From NCBI GenBank assembly GCA_040954595.2, contig CM082579.2, positions 7,874,001 through 7,938,000 on the forward strand: DNA of 64,000 nucleotides, written 5' to 3'. Origin of the DNA: Balanoglossus misakiensis. Taxonomy: Eukaryota; Hemichordata. The position numbers and the translations under genes were made by a program. Under the pieces are notes generated by a model. The model searched no databases. It had not been told where the DNA came from and worked only from the letters and a program-made list of their open reading frames with translations. Shown here in pieces: positions 1-13,400 of this stretch. How positions within the stretch are numbered: the first letter of the stretch is position 1; each line of letters starts with the position of its first letter.

Positions 1-674
1 TGCATACTAGTATACAAATTAGACACAATTAAGATTTTCCAACAATTTTAAAAGAAACAATTGGTTTTTTTTACACTGGTGGTACTGTACATAGTGAAAA
101 GGGAACTGACACAATTTAAGTATGGTTTACATCTGAATATCAATATGACAGATCATCATAAAATATGTCTGTATGATATGATATGATCTTGAAAATGAAA
201 ACTTATTCTTCTATACCAACAACCAGACCAATTTGTGCTGCTTTAAATAGGCTTTTAGTTCGTGCTAGGGGGTCAAATCACAAATGCAATGAAAATTGTG
301 TTATGGGTAAAAAGATTGACAACTCACAGTAGTAAGAGCTTGAAGAGATACACCTGTATTTCATGGCTTCTTTCTGTTTAAAGTTTCTTTGTAAACAGAT
401 TATACAACACATTTGGGACATTTTGTCATTTTTTTTCTGCCGCAAAATTTCAGTATGTCTGACACGAATTTAGTTTACGAACTTCATTTTCTTAAACGAG
501 GCAGAAATCCGCCATCTTTAAATTTTGTCGGCCAGTAAAAACCTATTGAACCCAGTATTGAACCCATTCACACCAATTGTCCTATATAGAGTTCCATAGT
601 GGCTATCGACATGGACTTAGATCAAATCATGGTGGTGAAAGGCATTTACTTTCACAGTTTGGATCTCTGTAGTT
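1..674. other. 3' flank of the receptor gene
   Basis: AT-rich sequence downstream of the minus-strand stop codon at 675-677. It presumably holds the 3' UTR of the receptor gene. I see no convincing AATAAA signal on the minus strand and no other gene. Confidence 0.4.
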
Positions 675-1456
675 TCATTCAAAGTTTTCGATGTGTATTC
701 CAGTTTCAAGCGGTTCATCAGGATACTCCTCCTTGATTTGCGAATTCTGATAGTCGTGATCGACGGGGAGACCAGGAGCAGATGATTTCATCGGCGTCAT
801 CTCCACGCTACTGATATACGTGTGCTTGAACGCACCCGCTTGTTGCTGGTTCAGTTTCTGGTACCTGTCTTCCTCCAGGGCCAGGTAATGGGGTTTGTCC
901 ACGGCCAGGTAATGGGATGTGTTCTCTGGCTGCGTGCCCGTTTTCTGGTGGCCGGGCTCGCTTTCCGCTTGGCTTCTCATGGCCAGGTAGCCGTCTTCGT
1001 CCTCGGTGTCCGGTTTTGTGGCCTCCCTGGGCGTCAGGTAATTGCTGTCCCGGTAGTCCGGGTGTCTGCTTCTCGGCAGCTGACCGACAGGCTGCGGCGG
1101 GCCAGGCTCAGAGTTGGGCCCGCCAGAAGGGCGAGGATGCGCGTGCGTCATGGGCGGCGTGTCGCCGTCACCCCGGTATTCGGCGTACGGTTTTATCTCC
1201 TCTGGATCGTCAATTTCGGAATACATGGAATCCGTCTCTCCTTTCTCGACCTCCTTAGCGATCCGTTGCCCTGGCAACAGATCGTCAGCCCAGTTGGGTG
1301 GCAGCGACTGCGGCCCGAGAAGGGTTGCTGATTTTCGCCTGCTGACACTGACGCACACGGCAACCGTGATGATAGCAACAACTGCCACGACAACACTGCA
1401 TATGATTATCACCAAGGTGGTTGTTGTTATTGTTGATGTGGGTCCGGAATTCTTGG
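675..1456 (-). CDS. Receptor exon 18: membrane helix and tyrosine-rich tail
   Basis: The acceptor GTGTGCAG is followed by a short Thr/Ser stalk, a 24-residue hydrophobic helix (residues 1426-1449, rich in V and I) and a basic stop-transfer RRK. The tail of about 221 residues contains SMYSEI, YAEY, NYLTP, GYLAM, HYLAV, HYLAL, RYQKL and DYQNS. No kinase or death domain is present. The stop is TGA at 675-677. Confidence 0.85.
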
Positions 1457-4400
1457 CTGCACACGGAACAGAAAAGTTGCTGGTCACTCATTTAATATTC
1501 AGTTAGTCTATATCAGCTTTCGTCTGAGACTTTTCTTTTGGAAAAACAATAACACAAGTTTAAAGTCCCAATAGCTACTACAAGTTCTTTACAAAATTCG
1601 TGATTTGAATTTCAAACTTAGACGTATCCATTTAAATATAAATGAGCTTTCTGATGGGTATAAATAAAACGACCTCTGATTGTGATTGTAGTTTTAAATG
1701 TGAACAAGTAAAATAATAAAAATATACAACGTGATTCAGAAACATTGGCCCGGCGACTTCATTTATACTGTCATAAATATTGCTGTGGAATATTCATTGC
1801 TTTCCTACTTGGGGTATGGAAAAAAGTGTAAAAAGGCCTAAAAATTGGCTATGACTGAGATAAATGTGCCAATTGACACTGTTTGTCATTAATTAAAATA
1901 CACAAAACTAAGTGCTGTGTTAACCCCACATATTTAAACAACGCAAGATGTCTGACGTACGTACCCTTGCAATCTGCCCTACTGGTTGAACCAGCATTTG
2001 ACACTGGAGTTTCAGAAGGACAAAGGACACAAGCTACTGCCCCAGTGTCTGGCTGATAGGAACCCTCGGCGCAAGCACTACAGGGCTCAACCCCGTCGTC
2101 TGACCAATGGCCAGCTCTGCAACCTGAACAGACAATACTTCATATGAACACTTAGTCATAAATACAAAACAATATTGTAAAACCAGTACATTTATTATTT
2201 TAAATTGATTTAAATATTATCTAGAAAATTACCTTTACATTTTACCACCTGTTTACCTTACCTAGTTCAGCGAATGTGCTCTCAGTTGACACAGTGAAAG
2301 GCGGCATTCCTCCGAGAACGGCCTGATCAAAGAGCGCTTTCATGGCGGTTTCGTCTGGCATTTCATCATCACTGGTCACGTTGGCTTCGTGGGTCATAGT
2401 GTACTCCACAATGACACTACCAGGACTGTGAAAACAAAATATATTTCCACTCTTAATAATGTGCGGATGGTTCAAGTCGAAATTATCGTTTCAGTTGTTT
2501 AATATTTTTCATTTCTCCTTTGTGTAAGAGATATGAAAATCTGTAATGAAATGCCCGGCCGCCCAGGGGGGACATTTGGTTCAGTCCAAACGCACTGTTT
2601 TCTATGGTAAGGTTGGACCTCTATAGAGGGAACTGGGGTGGCAGGTTTAAAGTTTGTGTCTCACAGACTGCAAAATGTTGCTCCTGCCTTCAGTGCGAGT
2701 ATGATGGACATTGCGTATGCAAGAGCATTAATTCGCATACATTTTCTGCAAGAAAATAGCAATGGGGTAGATTTCACCGAATACTTACAGAATACCAGTT
2801 ATGGTGACGTTTATTCTACCGGTGATGTCGTTGAAGATGTTACCGATGACAGTCACAAATTCTGACGCGAAGGCTTCGTCGCTGATCAAGTACCTGCTCC
2901 AGTCTCTGTTGGTTATCTTCAGAAGACCGCCATAATGGCGTGTTTCTGAGAAGGGTTGGAAAAATATTTCAACCACTGCATTTGACCGACTGGGAAAAGG
3001 TTAGTGGCCATGAAATCGTTTGCTGACAAACTATAGTGTTTAGTGTTGATATTTGCCTATCTCACTGACAGACCAACATAACTGCGTGGAAAATGCATGA
3101 TCCTCAAAACGCTATGGAAAAGTCACCGCTACCCAATTCAACTCGATGCGTGTTGATCATTTTATCTTACAAAAGCACATTTATAAAACCTACTGGTGTA
3201 AGTGTCGCAGCGATCTCCGAAAAAAGAGAGCGCGTCGCTGCAGTCGCAACGGAACTCGAAGCAAGACACGGGATAGCAGACACCACCATGTTTGCAAGGC
3301 TCGGTGAGGGCGGTACAGATATCGTCAACAACCCCGGGCGGCGTCGCAGATGCCGAGGTCGAGCAGAAGTACCCCTGGTCATTGGTTCCATCCCTCACGC
3401 ACGCGCCGTCGAGGCTTTGGCACGGGGTGGCGTGGCACGGGTTGGTCGCATCGCAGTTGGCCACGTGGTACCCACTCGGACAGTTGCACTGGTACTTGTT
3501 GTCGAATGAGGACGCCAGGTTGCAGGTCCCGTTGTTCAGGCAGGGAGACGGTTCCAAATCGCACGGGTTGTACATGGTCTGGCAGTAATCGCCCTGATAC
3601 TGTTGGTCGCACGCACAGGAGACAGCGGTTGCGCTGTCGACGCTGCAAATGCCGCCATGGAGGCACGGATTGGGAGAGCACCTCCGGCCCTCGACACTCG
3701 CCTCGCAGTTTCGCCCGGTGAAGCCGCTGTCACAGACGCACACGTAGCCAGCTTCTCTCGACTGGCACGTGCCTCTGTTCTTACAGGGATTCGGGAGGCA
3801 GAAGTCGGTGTCCACTTCGCAGTTTTTGCCCCCGAAACCAGGTGCACAACTGCACAGGTGGTCGCCCACCTGATTGGTGCAAATTCCGCCATTAAGACAC
3901 GGGTTACTAGGCTTACAGCAATTGGCGACACTTTCGCAGTCGCCACCCACCCAGCCGTCCGGACAGTCGCACCGAGGATCGCCAAAACGTACGTTGACGC
4001 ACTTTCGGTTTTCTGGGCAGGTACTGGCATCGAGGCATTCATCAATGTCTGAGAATTAAACAAAGAAGGAATTCGTATTGCAGACTTTGATATATGACAC
4101 ATGCAGTGCTGGCACTTCGACTCTGAATGCTTCTTTTATTCCGTTCACCCCCGTTTACATATGTAAGGGTCCAACTTTACCACAGATAACAATGGTTTTG
4201 GATCATACCACATCAGTGAAAGTGTTAACAAATGAACATGATGAACTGATTTCTGACACAATGTTGCACATCTAAACTTAATTTTTTGCTTTTCAGTACC
4301 AATGACCGACATTTCATCACTCAATATTTTTTTTTCATTTAAAAGAGCTACCATCAAATATACATATTTGATTCATTCGCTGTGTTATAATTACCTCCAC

Positions 4401-7400
4401 ACCAGGACTCGTCCCTGACCATGTATTCCTTCTTCTGGTCCGATAGAAACCGTAAAAAGTCTGGCCATGCGATGAGTAGTGCGCTCTCAGTGGCGTAACT
4501 CAGAGAACACCGCGTCTGCAGTGGCGTGGTTGTGGTCGCCAACTTCTCGACGTTGCTGGCGCTCAGTGCACTATTGTACACGTGGAGACGGGTCATCTCA
4601 CCAACGAAGGCTCTTCCTTGGATGAACATGCCACTGGTGGCGCTCTTGTACTGACCTGCAAATGTACCGTGGTATTCATCAGATTGATACATGATAGACG
4701 CCCACACTTCGGTCACCAACGCAAAAAGTCATGTGCAGTTTTTGCGTATGTATGTGGGACTAATATACTTTCTGACAGGATATCTATCATGTCTATAAAA
4801 GGATCATTCCTCTGCCACCCCCCCCCCCCCCACACACATGAAAGCAAAACATATGCATGAATTTTAATATTCAACTGGTGCAACCGACCCTACACCCGAC
4901 ACGGCACATGCAGACTCACCAGCTGTGACTGTTCCACCACCCTTGATTATCACACCCTGTTGGAAACCAGAATCGGATTCCCCCAGAACGCCGTCTTTGA
5001 AAACCCGCCAGTCACCCGTCGTGCTCGTCCACGTCACACAAATGTGATGCCAGACGCCATCGTTCACAGAAACCGTTGTCGCTACACTCCGACCAGCGAC
5101 TACCAGCTGCGAGAAATCACATTAACCCTTCATCACAATCACACAGTTTAATGCTACTGTGCATGAGGTGCATATCATCACGAAAAGAAGACTTTAATTT
5201 ACACTGGAGACTCAAGGTTTTTTCTAGCCAATACATGTATATAGAATTATGGTCAACTTTCTTACCATAGACAAAATATAACAGACAAATTAAAGCCCTG
5301 AGTAACTTCATCAAAATGCAAGCCCCACCCAACAAAATCTAAGCAAAACTTTCAGCTCACGTATGTGAACACACGTGACCTAAAAACGAACTCTGGGAGT
5401 TTTTGAGATGAGAACACAATCGGGAGGAGTGACTTTCCGTCTTGCTTACTGGACATTGACACAAAACTGGATATGTATATGTCCAAACGACCATGGAGGC
5501 TATAGCTAGCTCACCTTCAGATTTGCATGATCAAACCACGCAATTTCTGATTCACTTCGGTCAGAAACTGTGTAAGTCAGTATTGTTCCAAGGTTGTTCA
5601 CATCTAGTGTTTTGATCCATACGCTGATCGAAAACGATGCCATGCTGGGTATGTCGTTCATTTCGACAAACTCCGCCACGTCACCAGTGAACACCATGTC
5701 AAAGTCCAATGACAAGCCTGTGATTAGAGAATAATAAAAAAAGAACACTTGTTAAGCGCCTAATCTCTGATATCCAGGGCCAGACTCGATGTGCCAGAAT
5801 TAATGATGAAATAAAACCAGGATGAGGAACCGCTGAAACACAGGAACTGGAAATTCAGACCAGGTAATACAGAAAGGGTAAATTAAAGACGTCAAAATTG
5901 TTTTTTAAAGTTCCCGGGAGAACGACGGAAAGAAACTGGACAGACTTATTGTGACGAAGGTCGGAAGGAAGGCGATTCCATAATTTGGGCTCAATATATG
6001 TGAAAGGTCTCTCGCCAAAAGTTTTTGTGGAAACTCTTTGAATACATTGAGAAGTCATGAATATGACGGAGAGCGGAGTTGTCGTTTTGGAGTGCGTTGG
6101 TGTAGAAGCCCAGAGAGACATTGCAGTTCTTGTACCCACAACTGAATCAGCTCTACTAACTACATGTATATGCTTTGAATTTAGACGAGTACTTACGCTG
6201 TAAGCAGTTCAACCCGGTATACGAGGGTTTACACTGACATCTATACATGGCGACTTCATCATGACAAGTCACTGAATTCTGACAGGGATTGCTCAGACAC
6301 TCATTAATCTCATTATCACATGTAATCCCTGCAAAGTAAAAGTGATTTCATGCTTTTTGGGGAAAAGTTAAAACATTTCCAAGCTGGTGCTAAGAACAAT
6401 GTTGTTGTCCCACGCGGCCAGGTTTGATTATATGCTTTAAAATAACTCAGTATTTTGGTGGAGACGTTAATTTCGGGATGGAGTTCGAGATATGCTGGTC
6501 CAGCCAGAACTACAGGTGTTCTGTATGTCCACGGCTGGTCCTTTTTGAAATAAGTCACCGGCGTTAAAATCTACTCTGCACGACGTGTTCCCGTCTCATC
6601 AACCGACATCCGGACCAGACTCAGCAAATGTACCCCACCACCAATATGGCAAATGCGTGAACGAAATTAAGATTAACTTCTCACCTGTGTAGCCAGGGGC
6701 ACACTGGCAGGAGAACTTCCCCTCTTCATCCACACAGGTGGCTCCATTCTTGCAAGGATCTGACAAGCATTCATCGATTTCAATCTCGCATGCCCCGCCT
6801 GTGGCAGTAAGTGTGAGAAATAGAAAAGTAACATTTTTTGTCTGTCGACGTTGATTGTCGGTTGTGTTTCTCACAGGATGAGAGTACATGTCCAATTGTT
6901 TTAATCACACCACTCGTGACAATTAAGGCACACGGAACTACAGATAGCAGAGCTTGTATCATGTTTGGAAGTTGACGAAATTAGATAATAGGGGAAATTG
7001 ATACATATTTGTGATTGTGTGGTGAAACTTGTCAGTGAGGGCTGACAATTTTTGTTTCTGCTCAGGTACACAGCGAGAGTCAGGTTAAACATGTTCTAAC
7101 TTTAGATTTTTAATGATTCTATAGAATGCGACAGAAAAGGGGTCCACAACTACATAGGAGTTCTATAGACCTCTAGGCCTATAGAAATTCGATAGCATTC
7201 TGAAGATGCCTATAGGATGGTTTTTTTTGTAAGGAAAATTTCTTACCTACATATCCAGAATTGCAATTACATGTTGTCCCGGCACACACACCATGAACAC
7301 AGCTTTTACACAGCTGCTTTATATCTTCACACTTCTCGCCATCGTAATCGTCGCCACAGAAACAAACATCACCACCACCACCGTCATCAGAACGTGCACA

Positions 7401-10400
7401 CAATCCTCCATTCTGGCAGGTGTTTGTCGGACAAGACCTTGAGGCATCTGTGACAAAACAGAAAAGAGTGTATGATTATTTTTAATTTAAGGATTTATGA
7501 TCGGTAAAATTGAAAATATAAGTCGGTATTTTTTACCAATGGCTTGTCAAAATAGTTGTGCCCACATATAACTGCTGGCGGTGTCAAACTTATCACAAGA
7601 ATATGTCATATCACTGAGGCCTGCGGCTGTTAAACACGCGGTACATAAGAGATATACTAGTATCTCAAGAGCACCGTGCCCTCTAACGAGCATGCACCGT
7701 CAGTTTTTCATTTTAAAAGTCCGTAAATTTGAGAATTTATAAAAGAATCACCGACCGACTGACCCACTGACCGACTCACTCGATCACTCACTTATACACT
7801 GCGGTGATATTCCGCTCCATATTCCAGTACTGGTGCATGTCCTCACTAAGTCGCCAAGTATGACGTAACCATCACCGCAGTCCACTGTGAAATCTGCTAT
7901 TTCCCACACGTAATACGGGCCTTGTGGTCCGTAGTACCTGTATGTGACACCTGTGGCATTTCCCAGGTCTGAAATAGCTTCGCAAGTCACTTCTGTAATC
8001 AACAGAGAAATGGCTATCAACAGTTCGTTAGGGGTTTTGTAAGGGCAATTATTTCACCATTCATTACATGTTAGAGACAGCCAGATAATTCTTGCCTTAA
8101 AACGTCGCATACTTTTAACGTTGTTTTTAATGATTAATTCTAAAATAGAATTTCTGTCACTGACCAAAACTAAATGATAGAAGTGTTCATATTTGATGTC
8201 CAAATACATGTTGTGAAATTATCTGCGACAACAGTCATTGAGCGAGCATGTTTCAGACGGTGAGCAGAGCAACAGAAACAATCTATCAAAATTAAAGGAA
8301 CCACGACAACGTCAAAAAATTGGCGACTTCCCCCCCTTCTCCTTTAATCTCGCCACTGTTCATCTCAATTACCTTCGCATACAGGCAGATCTCCATGCCA
8401 ATAGACGGTTCCATTGTCGCGAAGCAGGCACACCATGGCTGGACCGGTGGTCAGTCTGGAGGTACCATAGCAACGAAAGTGACAGGAACTCCCCACTGTC
8501 CTCTCGCAAGTCCCATTGCCAGGGTGTTCAGAGAAATGGATCCCATCGACATGGTAGCTCTCAGCATTGTATACATACGGTAGAGGACTACATGTTGCAA
8601 CTGGGGGATACAAAGTCAAAAATCAAAAAGTCGCAAAATTTTGCATTTTTTCTGCATCATTTTTCATCTTCATGTTCCTGTTCTCAAGAAACACATGGTT
8701 GACTATTTTTATTTGATCCAAAACAGCCACAGTAAATGTTACATAATCATTTTAGTCTATATGAGGATCAGGTACTGGCGGGAAATCTTTGAAACACGAA
8801 CAAAACTATAAATTATCTAAATACTTCATCAGAGCAATCATAAATTATATGTAAATATATGTACCATAATTGTGCAGTTGTGGAAAAGTTACAGCAAAAT
8901 TAACCAATGGCCAATCAATGGCATTGCCAACAAATGCTATGTTTATAAATAAACAACTGCATAATTTCACTTTCCATGCCTAAATTACAAGACGCTTGAC
9001 ATTTGTGATTTGTATCACATTTCAACCTATAGTCATCGATTCACAGGACAATTCCTAATTTACTGCTTTCTATCGTACCTATGCACCCTGACTCGCGAAC
9101 TCTCTCCGAGTAACCCGGCTGACACACGCAGTCACTCAGATCCGTGGCACCGACGTCATCCGTGGTCATGTTAGGGGGGCAACCGATGCATCTCCCGGGC
9201 TCCGTGTCATTTCTGTAGGTCCCGAGGGGGCACGCTGAAATTTGAAAACAAGTCAAGCGTGTTTTTTTCCTTGTGGCCATAGGAAAATTATTAGTAAATG
9301 TAAAAAATGACACCAAAAGAGAGTTTCAGAACATGCAGTCTACCGTTTTATTTCAACAGCCATATGCGTGGCTGAATTTTACTTTCTTAACAATTTATAT
9401 AGAAAACTGCAATGAATAATTATTGTCAGCCACGACGTGCATTTCAGACAAAAAAAAAAACAATTGTTTTGAGCTGTGATCTGTGATCAGTATGCGCAAT
9501 GCAAGTGTTAACATGTTCAAGTAATTTTAATACCCGATCCTACACACGCATATATTCTAACGTTCCGCCAGAACAGACCAGCATCAAAAAAATAATTAAC
9601 CAACACTTCCTATTCACAAAATCGGCCATTTTGAAACGATATACCATCGGCTGGACTATTTTTCACTCTGCAAATTAATTCTAACCTCACCTTCGCAAGA
9701 AGCTCCATTTCCATGGAAACTCGCGTCGCAAACGCAATGATATCTACCGGTGTCTAACCCACACAGACACGCAGAGTGGCTGCCACAAGTAGAGGGACAC
9801 GCGCCCACCTCTCCTGCTTGCTTCCAGTTTTCGTCTTCTACAGCTGTAGGGGTATGAGGAAGAAACACCCACGTTCACTCGTTCTGACGCTGAGCCCGGC
9901 CCAGTAAAGGAACCCGTGTTAATTGTCCCAACAACTCGACCTTATATTTACAAGCTGCCCTTTGAGTCAAATACACATAGAAGGAAATCTTCCGCCCCAC
10001 TTTAGAAATATATACCAGTAATTGTTATCAGAACAAAATGTTTTTCTCCAAGCTTACATCCGCATCTTTCCTCGTCTTCAAATAGAACCTTTACTTGATA
10101 TTCCAGGCATTCATAATCCAAAAGTTTAATTATGTACAATAAGAAATGCAACTTCAACTACTGACTTCAAATACACTGTAAATAATTTTGCATGTACATG
10201 TATAGTGTTTTCAGAGATCATGCCAAAAGCACTAAGGGACAAATAATACATACCGGTAATTTCAACAATGTAATTTTCTTGGATAACATCGTCATTCCTT
10301 TCAATATTTCTGCTGATTCGGCGGGAAACAATGCTTACATTCATGATGGGCTGAACCTCATTCTGTTTACACAAATGTTTTCTATAAATTTGTACCAAAT

Positions 10401-13400
10401 AATTTTGACTTACTTCGGGATTCACATAAGGAATATTTTGTTGCATTGCATTCTGCATCATATAACTTGTATCCGACTGTACCTGAACGATGCCTGTATA
10501 AAAAAATAAGTGGCATTGCATTTATGTAGATTATATATTCCAAGAAATGTAAGCACGCACGCACACACACGCACGCACGCACACACATACACACACGCGC
10601 GCGCACGCACACACAGACAGACAGACATACATACATACATACATACATACATACATACATACATACATACATACATACATACATGAAGAAATTTTGAACT
10701 TTCGGAAAATCGAAAAATTTTCATTTTTGGATGATTTTCATGAGCTATAACCCATGCTTTTCTTCAAAAAATGAAGAAATTTGATATTTCGGAAAGTCGA
10801 AAAATTGTCATTTTTGGATGATTTTCATGAGCAATAACCCATGCTTTTCTTCAAAAACTGAAGAAATTTTGATATTTCGGAAAGTCAAAAAATTGTCATT
10901 TTTGGATGATTTTCATGAGCTATAACCCATGCTTTTCTTCAAAAAATGAAGAAATTTTGATATTTCGGAAAGTCGAAAAATTGTCATTTAGGATGATTTT
11001 CATGTGCTATAACCCATGCATTTTGTCAAAAAATGAAGAAATTTTGATATTTCGGAAAGTCGAAAAATTGTCATTTTTGGATGATTTTCATGAGCTATAA
11101 CCCATGCTTTTTGTCAAAAAATGAATAAATTTTAATATTTCGGAAAGTCGAAAAATTGTCATTTTTGGATGATTTTCATGAGCTATAACCCATGCTTTTT
11201 GTCAAAAAATGAAGAAATTTTGATATTTCGGAAAGTCGAAAAATTGTCATTTTTGGATGATTTTCATGAGCTATAACCCATGCTTTTCTTCAAAAAATGA
11301 AGAAATTTTGAAATTTCGGAAAGTCGAAAAATTGTCATTTTGGATGATTTTCATGAGCTATAACCCATGCTTTTCTTCAAAAAATGAAGAAATTTTGAAA
11401 TTTCGGAAAGTCGAACAATTGTCATTTTTGGATGATTTTCATGAGCTATAACCCATGCTTTTCTTCAAAAAATGAAGAAATTTTGATATTTCGGAAAGTC
11501 GAAAAATTGTCATTTTTGGATGATTTTCATGAGCTATAACCCATGCTTTTCTTCAAAAAATGAAGAAATTTTGATATTTCGGAAAGTCGAAAAATCGTCA
11601 TTTTTGGATGATTTTCATGAGCTATAACCCATACTTTTTGTCAAAAAATGAAGAAATTTTGATATTTCGGAAAGTCGAAAAATTGTCAATTTTGGATGAT
11701 TTTCATGAGCTATAACCCATGCTTTTCTTCAAAAAATGAAGAAATTTTGATATTTCGGAAAGTCGAAAAATTGTCATTTTTGGATGATTTTCATGAGCTA
11801 TAACCCATGCGTTTCTTCAAAAAATGAAGAAATTTTGATATTTCGGAAAGTCGAAAAATTGTCATTTTTGGATGATTTTCATGAGCTATAACCCATGCTT
11901 TTCTTTAAAAAATGAAGAAATTTTGATATTTTGGAAAGTCGAAAAATTGTCATTTTTGGATGATTTTCATGAGCTATAACCCATGCTTTTTGTCAAAAAA
12001 TGAAGACATTTTGATATTTCGGAAAGTCGAAAATTGTCATTTTTGGATGATTTTCATGAGCTATAACCCATGCTTTTCTTCAAAAAATGAAGAAATTTTG
12101 AAATTTCGGAAAGTCGAAAAATTGTCATTTTTTGATGATTTTCATGAGCTATAACCCATGCTTTTCTTCAAAAAATGAAGAAATTTTGAAATTTCGGAGA
12201 GTAGAAAAATTGTCATTTTTGGATGATTTTCATGAGCTATAACCCATGCTTTTCTTCAAAAAATGAAGAAATTTTGATATTTCGGAAAGTCGAAAAATTG
12301 TCATTTTTGGATGATTTTCATGAGCTATAACCCATGCTTTTCTTCAAAAACTGAAGAAATTTTGATATTTCGGAAAGTCGAAAAATTGTCATTTTTGGAT
12401 GATTTTCATGAGCTATAACCCATGCTTTTCTTCAAAAACTGAAGAAATTTTGATATTTCGGAAAGTCGAAAAATTGTCATTTTTGGATGATTTTCATGAG
12501 CTATAACCCATGCTTTTCTTCAAAAAATGAAGAAATTTTGAAATTTCGGAAAGTCGAAAAATTGTCATTTTTTGATGATTTTCATGAGCTATAACCCATG
12601 CTTTTCTTCAAAAAATGAAGAAATTTTGAAATTTCGGAGAGTCGAAAAATTGTCATTTTTGGATGATTTTCATGAGCTATAACCCATGCTTTTCTTCAAA
12701 AAATGAAGAAATTTTGATATTTCGGAAAGTCGAAAAATTGTCATTTTTGGATGATTTTCATGAGCTATAACCCATGCTTTTCTTCAAAAAATGAAGAAAT
12801 TTTGATATTTCGGAAAGTCGAAAAATTGTCATTTTTGGATGATTTTCATGAGCTATAACCCATGCTTTTCTTCAAAAAATGAAGAAATTTTGATATTTCG
12901 GAAAGTCGAAAAATTGTCATTTTTGGATGATTTTCATGAGCTATAACCCATGCTTTTCTTCAAAAAATGAAGAAATTTTGAAATTTCGGAAAGTCGAAAA
13001 ATTGTCATTTTTGGATGATTTTCATGAGCTATAACCCATGCTTTTCTTCAAAAAATGAAGAAATTTTGAAATTTCGGAAAGTCGAAAAATTGTCATTTTT
13101 GGATGATTTTCATGAGCTATAACCCATGCTTTTCTTCAAAAAATGAAGAAATTTTGATATTTCGGAAAGTCGAAAAATTGTCATTTTTGGATGATTTTCA
13201 TGAGCTATAACTCATGCTTTTCTTCAAAAAATGAAGAAATTTTGATATTTCGGAAAGTCGAAAAATTGTCATTTTTGGATTATTTTCATGAGCTATAACC
13301 CATGCTTTTCTTCAAAAAATGAAGAAATTTTGATATTTCGGAAAGTCGAAAAATTGTCATTTTTGGATGATTTTCATGAGCTATAACCCATGCTTTTCTT

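Noticed and set aside
3167-4102. Alternative-frame and plus-strand ORFs over the seven-EGF exon
   Set aside because: Shadows of GC-rich coding sequence. They have no domain and break the cysteine pattern.
10058-10115. Short cysteine-containing open peptide before GTAAGC on the minus strand
   Set aside because: There is no usable acceptor in the right phase, and the stretch is too short to support.
10249-10370. Possible extra receptor exon on the minus strand (open frame ending at GTATGT)
   Set aside because: No acceptor gives the phase-1 entry required after exon 3 without an immediate stop. Exon 3 joins exon 4 in frame without it.
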